Position numbers and translations under genes: made by a program. The notes beneath the pieces were generated by a model that was not told the DNA's origin, did not search any database, and worked only from the letters and a program-made list of their open reading frames with translations. Shown here piece by piece: positions 22,592 through 25,330 of a stretch of DNA of 25,330 nt (within the stretch, counting starts at the first letter, position 1; the number at the start of each line of letters is the position of its first letter). The DNA comes from an uncultured Ellagibacter sp. (GTDB lineage: Bacteria; Actinomycetota; Coriobacteriia; Coriobacteriales; Eggerthellaceae): contig NZ_CAKUAL010000027.1 of the NCBI RefSeq assembly GCF_934636505.1, positions 1 to 25,330 on the forward strand, written 5' to 3'.

Positions 22592-23728
22592 CTACATAGC
22601 CATCAGGTCATACTTCTGAAAGCTTAAGCCTTCTGCCGCAAGATCTTGAGAGAGCGGGGCCCCCAAGAAGAAGTTCGTGATCTCGTCGAGCTTCTTGGCG
22701 GAATCAATGTCGGAGAACTGATCAGGGTAGACGCAGCTGCCAACGTGATAGCAATTGGCGATGGCCAGCTCGACGTTAGTCGCATAGAAGCGATACGAAA
22801 CAAGCGAGAACACGTTGCCATCTTTGATCGCCTTCAAGTTGTTGAAGTAGTCGGGGTTGGCCACGACGTCCTCCTTGACCAGACCGAGATTGCCGCCCTC
22901 GATGAAGACATAATCAGGCTGCGCCGCAGTCACGGCTTCGAGGTCGATGTCGAAGCAGCCGCTATCATGCCCAGCATCGGCGATATTGGTGATGTTGCAA
23001 ATGGAGAACGGGGCGAACCCTGCCTCGGTGCCTGAAAATCCATGGCCACCGCGGAAGCTGACGCCAGCCGCATACGCAGTCTTCTTCTGGACATTTGCAG
23101 TGCGGTCCTGCAGGTCCTTTTCGGTGTCCTTCATATACCCGATAAGCTCTTGACCACGGTCTTCCTTGCCCAAAACCTTGCCAAGCAGCGTGATATTGTC
23201 GTAGAGCTTCTGGTCGAACACGATATCGCTCATGGTGACGCAGACAACCGGGATGTTGGTCTTCTGCTGCAAGCTGTCAGCAGAGTCCTTGTCGAGGTTG
23301 GCGATAATGACCTGCGGCGCGGCGGCGATGATCGCCTCCTCGTTGGCGGTCACGCCCTTTGACCCACCTTCCCCGATAACAGGAAGCTTTGCGAACGTGT
23401 CATGGTTTACGTGGCGGTATGCGCAGGTCACAGAATCTTCCTGCTCGGATTTTTCCACGCCGACCACCTTATCGGCCGCCTGCATATAGCAAATCATGCG
23501 AAGCGACGAGGCGCCGACGCCGATAACCTTGTCGACTTCTCCAGGCACTTCAACCGTGCGTCCAACCATATCGGTGACAGTTTGCGTGCTGGGGGCGGAT
23601 GCCTCGCTGGAGTTCGACGTTGATTCGGAGGTCGCATTCGGCGACGAGCATCCCGCGAGTGCGAGAATACCCGCTGCCAGCGTGGCGGCGAAAACCACAG
23701 CGAGCAGCTTGCGTAGATTCTTTCCCAT
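22592..23728 (-). CDS. substrate-binding lipoprotein, partner of the FmdE-linked transporter
   Basis: The 378-residue protein has a signal peptide with lipobox L-A-L-A-G-C (Cys27) and a Ser/Asn/Thr-rich stalk. The Peripla_BP_2 fold begins T-V-T-D-M-V-G-R-T-V-E-V-P, continues with A-A-P-Q-V-I-I-A-N-L and ends in a helical lobe. It is related to the 8087-9217 protein, including the Y-P-D-x-F-x-D-x-D stretch near the C-terminus. Histidines in C-A-Y-R-H-V-N-H, R-G-G-H-G-F-S-G and N-C-Y-H-V could be ligand contacts, but this is not shown. GGAGAGGG precedes the ATG. The gene converges on FmdE-permease-ATPase but has the same operator boxes, so the four genes probably form one importer. Confidence 0.92.
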   Translation of the reverse strand: MGKNLRKLLAVVFAATLAAGILALAGCSSPNATSESTSNSSEASAPSTQTVTDMVGRTVEVPGEVDKVIGVGASSLRMICYMQAADKVVGVEKSEQEDSVTCAYRHVNHDTFAKLPVIGEGGSKGVTANEEAIIAAAPQVIIANLDKDSADSLQQKTNIPVVCVTMSDIVFDQKLYDNITLLGKVLGKEDRGQELIGYMKDTEKDLQDRTANVQKKTAYAAGVSFRGGHGFSGTEAGFAPFSICNITNIADAGHDSGCFDIDLEAVTAAQPDYVFIEGGNLGLVKEDVVANPDYFNNLKAIKDGNVFSLVSYRFYATNVELAIANCYHVGSCVYPDQFSDIDSAKKLDEITNFFLGAPLSQDLAAEGLSFQKYDLMAM

Positions 23729-23765
23729 TGATATCCCTCTCCTTGATGGATGATGCTATTCCAGT

Positions 23766-23825
23766 GTAACACGGATTTTGAATTCGTAACACTATGAAGT
23801 AACACGAATTTGTGATTAGTGTTAC
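23766..23825 (-). promoter_or_regulatory. four GTAACAC-type boxes (site C) upstream of the binding protein
   Basis: Boxes lie at 23766-23772, 23786-23792 and 23799-23805 (GTAACAC, plus strand) and 23819-23825 (GTGTTAC). The first two are direct repeats with a 13-bp spacer. The last two are an inverted pair with a 13-bp spacer. The two pairs are 6 bp apart. Toward the gene, the proximal box reads GTGTTACACT, so a -10-like TACACT overlaps it as at site B. It combines the layouts of sites A and B. Confidence 0.75.
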
Positions 23826-23952
23826 CGAGGGAGGTTGCACCTTTACTTGTTCTGCCTGCAAGAAATATGGAAAGACATGGCGCATTTCTCAGCTGGCGTC
23901 TTGGCGCATCCGAGCACGGAGCGGACAAAAAGCATGGGCGACCTGGGGAAAT

Positions 23953-24621
23953 CTACTCGTTTGCTTTCTGCATGCCCTCCCACGAGCTTTTCGTGAGCAC
24001 CGACACCTGCTGCGTGCGCACTACGCCCGTGACGGGGTTGGTCGCCTCCTCGCGCCGCACGAGCTGGAAGCCGAGCTTGTCCTTCGCGCGGGCAGACGTC
24101 GCGTTTTCCACGAAGTTGCAGACCCAGATTGCGGAAAGCCCGCGCTCGCCGAAGCCATAGCGCAGCATCGCGCTCGCCACTTCGGGGGCGATCCCGAAGC
24201 CCCAAAAGGGAGCAGCGAGCCAGATTCCCATTTCCCGATCGTTTTCCCCGATTGCGCAGTTGGCATGGTCGGGCTTGACGAACCTGATGCTGCCGATGGG
24301 GTTTAACGAGGTCGAAGCCACCTTTTTGCGCTCGCGCAAGAACGCACGACCGGAAAATCCGCGCGTCATGTCGCCGAAGTCGGCCGCGCCCTCGATGCGT
24401 GCGATGGCGGCCGAGTCGAACTCCTCGGGATGCTTTGCGCAGATGGCGAACGTGTCGGGCGCGCAGTACACGGCGTGAAGGACCTCGCGGGCGTGCTCGA
24501 CGCTCACATACGGCGCCCAGTTGGCGGGAGGCCCCACCCGCGGATCGCTTGCCCAACGGAAGAGCGTCGGCGCATCGGCATCGCACCAGGGACGTAAGAT
24601 GAACCGTTCGGTTTCGAGCAT
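23953..24621 (-). CDS. GNAT-family N-acetyltransferase (RimJ/RimL-like)
   Basis: The 222-residue product starts L-E-T-E-R-F-I-L-R-P-W, typical of RimJ/RimL-type acetyltransferases that modify protein N-termini or small amines using acetyl-CoA. It contains E-M-G-I-W-L-A-A-P-F-W-G-F-G-I-A-P-E-V (acetyl-CoA region) and V-E-N-A-T-S-A-R-A-K-D-K-L-G-F near the C-terminus, the usual motif B. A charged segment of about 35 residues between I-C-A-K-H-P and I-G-S-I-R makes it longer than typical (about 170-190). ATG 24619-24621 has AGGAGG five bases upstream. The acceptor is unknown. Confidence 0.87.
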   Translation of the reverse strand: MLETERFILRPWCDADAPTLFRWASDPRVGPPANWAPYVSVEHAREVLHAVYCAPDTFAICAKHPEEFDSAAIARIEGAADFGDMTRGFSGRAFLRERKKVASTSLNPIGSIRFVKPDHANCAIGENDREMGIWLAAPFWGFGIAPEVASAMLRYGFGERGLSAIWVCNFVENATSARAKDKLGFQLVRREEATNPVTGVVRTQQVSVLTKSSWEGMQKANE

Positions 24622-24823
24622 GGGACCCTCCTTGCCGGTGGGGGATTCGAACAGGCGCGGCGCCCGAAATAGAGGGAGCTGCTTTGCGGTTCCGGATGGC
24701 CTCTGTACAAAAACGACGATAAGTTGTGCGGAAATCGTCTACGTGACAGATTATCAGCCTTTTCGCCCAAAGACAGTCCCCGCTATCGTCCTATTTGGGG
24801 AATAATTCGCTAAATATTGATAG
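24622..24823. other. intergenic junction with a tRNA-3'-end-like sequence
   Basis: No gene is seen. On the minus strand 24652-24633 reads GTTCGAATCCCCCACCGGCA, which matches the T-loop and 3' acceptor arm of a tRNA. The 5' T-stem partner (GGGGG) and the rest of a cloverleaf are missing, so it is not an intact tRNA. It could be an attachment-site remnant left by an integrated element, or chance. Further right the DNA becomes AT-rich and meets the uvrA remnant abruptly. Confidence 0.35.
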
Positions 24824-25156
24824 ATACCTACCTTCTGCCGCGAGGCCCAGCGCCTGAAGCTTGCAAGCGAGATGGGCCGGGGACAGGAAGACGCCGTGTT
24901 CGTGTTCGACGAACCGACCATCGGTCTGCACCCGCGCGACGTCGAGACACTGCTCGGCGTGTTCGGGCGGCTTGTGGAGCAGGGCGCCACCGTGGTGGTG
25001 GTCGAGCACGACCTCGACTTCATCGCCAATGCCGACTACGTGATAGACATGGGACCTCATGGCGGGAGAGGCGGCGGGCGCATCGTGGCGTGCGGCACGC
25101 CTGTGGAAATCGCTGCGAACCTGGAAAGCATCACCGGTCGCTACCTGGTGCTTTAG
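24824..25156 (+). pseudogene. uvrA: uvrA-type excinuclease subunit A, C-terminal remnant
   Basis: The frame encodes the last hundred or so residues of a UvrA-family ATPase of the nucleotide-excision repair type: E-A-Q-R-L-K-L-A-S-E, V-F-V-F-D-E-P-T-I-G-L-H-P-R-D-V, V-V-V-V-E-H-D-L-D-F-I, D-M-G-P-H-G-G and G-T-P at the end, stopping at TAG 25154-25156. Complete UvrA is about 940 residues, so nearly nine tenths are absent. At the expected L-S-G-G signature the DNA reads as if one base is deleted, after which homology stops in AT-rich sequence. It could derive from a true uvrA or from a UvrA-like drug-resistance paralogue. Confidence 0.85.
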
Positions 25157-25163
25157 CAGATTT

Positions 25164-25219
25164 CTTACCTATATGTATGATTTTTCCAATTACACGAAAA
25201 TCTTACGTATTCGTATGAT
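25164..25219 (+). promoter_or_regulatory. two 18-bp operator-like repeats before a TetR-like gene
   Basis: CTTACCTATATGTATGAT (25164-25181) and CTTACGTATTCGTATGAT (25202-25219) match at 15 of 18 positions and start 38 bp apart. The second contains TACG-N4-CGTA, an exact dyad. TATGAT in each could be a -10. Paired palindromes before a TetR-type gene usually mean autoregulation. Confidence 0.5.
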
Positions 25220-25268
25220 AATATTTCAAATCAGAGTTTCAGCACCTATACGCAAGAATCGAGCAGTG

Positions 25269-25330
25269 ATGACAATCAGTCGCGACCAAATCATGGCGTG
25301 CGGAACAAGGGTTATGGAGTGCGCTTCCCT
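25269..25330 (+). CDS. probable TetR/AcrR-family regulator, N-terminus only (partial)
   Basis: ATG 25269-25271 opens a frame that runs off the window after 20 codons. The residues M-T-I-S-R-D-Q-I-M-A-C-G-T-R-V-M-E look like helix 1 of a TetR-type DNA-binding domain. No strong Shine-Dalgarno is visible (CGAGCAG only). The repeats upstream support a regulator. With so few residues the family call is tentative. Confidence 0.4.
   Translation, partial: MTISRDQIMACGTRVMECAS

Noticed and set aside
24633..24720. complete tRNA gene on the minus strand
   Set aside because: The T-loop and 3' acceptor look right, but the T-stem does not pair and no D-arm, anticodon arm or matching 5' acceptor is present.

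Overview
The window looks like a chromosomal stretch of a high-GC anaerobic actinobacterium, most likely of the Coriobacteriia/Eggerthellales group. This rests on GC-rich codon use, on a LuxR-type response regulator cotranscribed with multi-pass membrane sensors, on zinc-ribbon/SPFH proteins, and on paired FecBCD-type transporters with an FmdE-family protein. The assignment is from gene style, not from a marker gene.

Layout. 1-410 is the 3' end of an IS110-family insertion sequence. 411-1800 is gene-poor and degenerate, with two very short reading frames, and ends in a structured segment and a strong terminator. 1928-3628 is a SulP anion transporter with a STAS domain. 3814-5367 (minus) is a 14-helix drug-efflux MFS protein with a hairpin/terminator in its leader. 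5631-9217 (minus) is a four-gene operon: lipoprotein substrate-binding protein, FecCD permease, ATPase, SAM methyltransferase. 9414-11054 (minus) holds a lipoprotein and a two-zinc-ribbon protein. 11202-15059 (minus) is a signalling operon: a kinase-like 8-TM sensor without a visible phospho-histidine, a classical histidine kinase and a LuxR response regulator. 15196-16557 (minus) is an AAA_14/DUF4143 ATPase with a triple 17-bp operator-like array in front of it and a 49-bp direct repeat on each side. 16846-19704 (plus) is a pair: a membrane zinc-ribbon protein and an SPFH protein with three tandem C-terminal zinc ribbons. 19857-22422 (plus) is FmdE, FecCD permease and an ATPase with a strikingly histidine-rich N-terminus. 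It converges on a second substrate-binding lipoprotein (22592-23728, minus). The right end has a GNAT acetyltransferase, a uvrA remnant and the first codons of a TetR-like gene.

The most interesting signal is regulatory and joins separate genes. The same 7-bp box, GTAACAC/GTGTTAC, occurs in pairs with exactly 13 bp between boxes in front of the first transporter operon (9266-9292), in front of FmdE (19784-19810) and twice in front of the second binding protein (23766-23825). With the 17-histidine tail on the ATPase and the FmdE protein, this suggests one transition-metal regulon containing two FecBCD-type importers. Nickel is my leading guess, because the boxes resemble NikR half-sites described in Geobacter, but no regulator gene is in the window.
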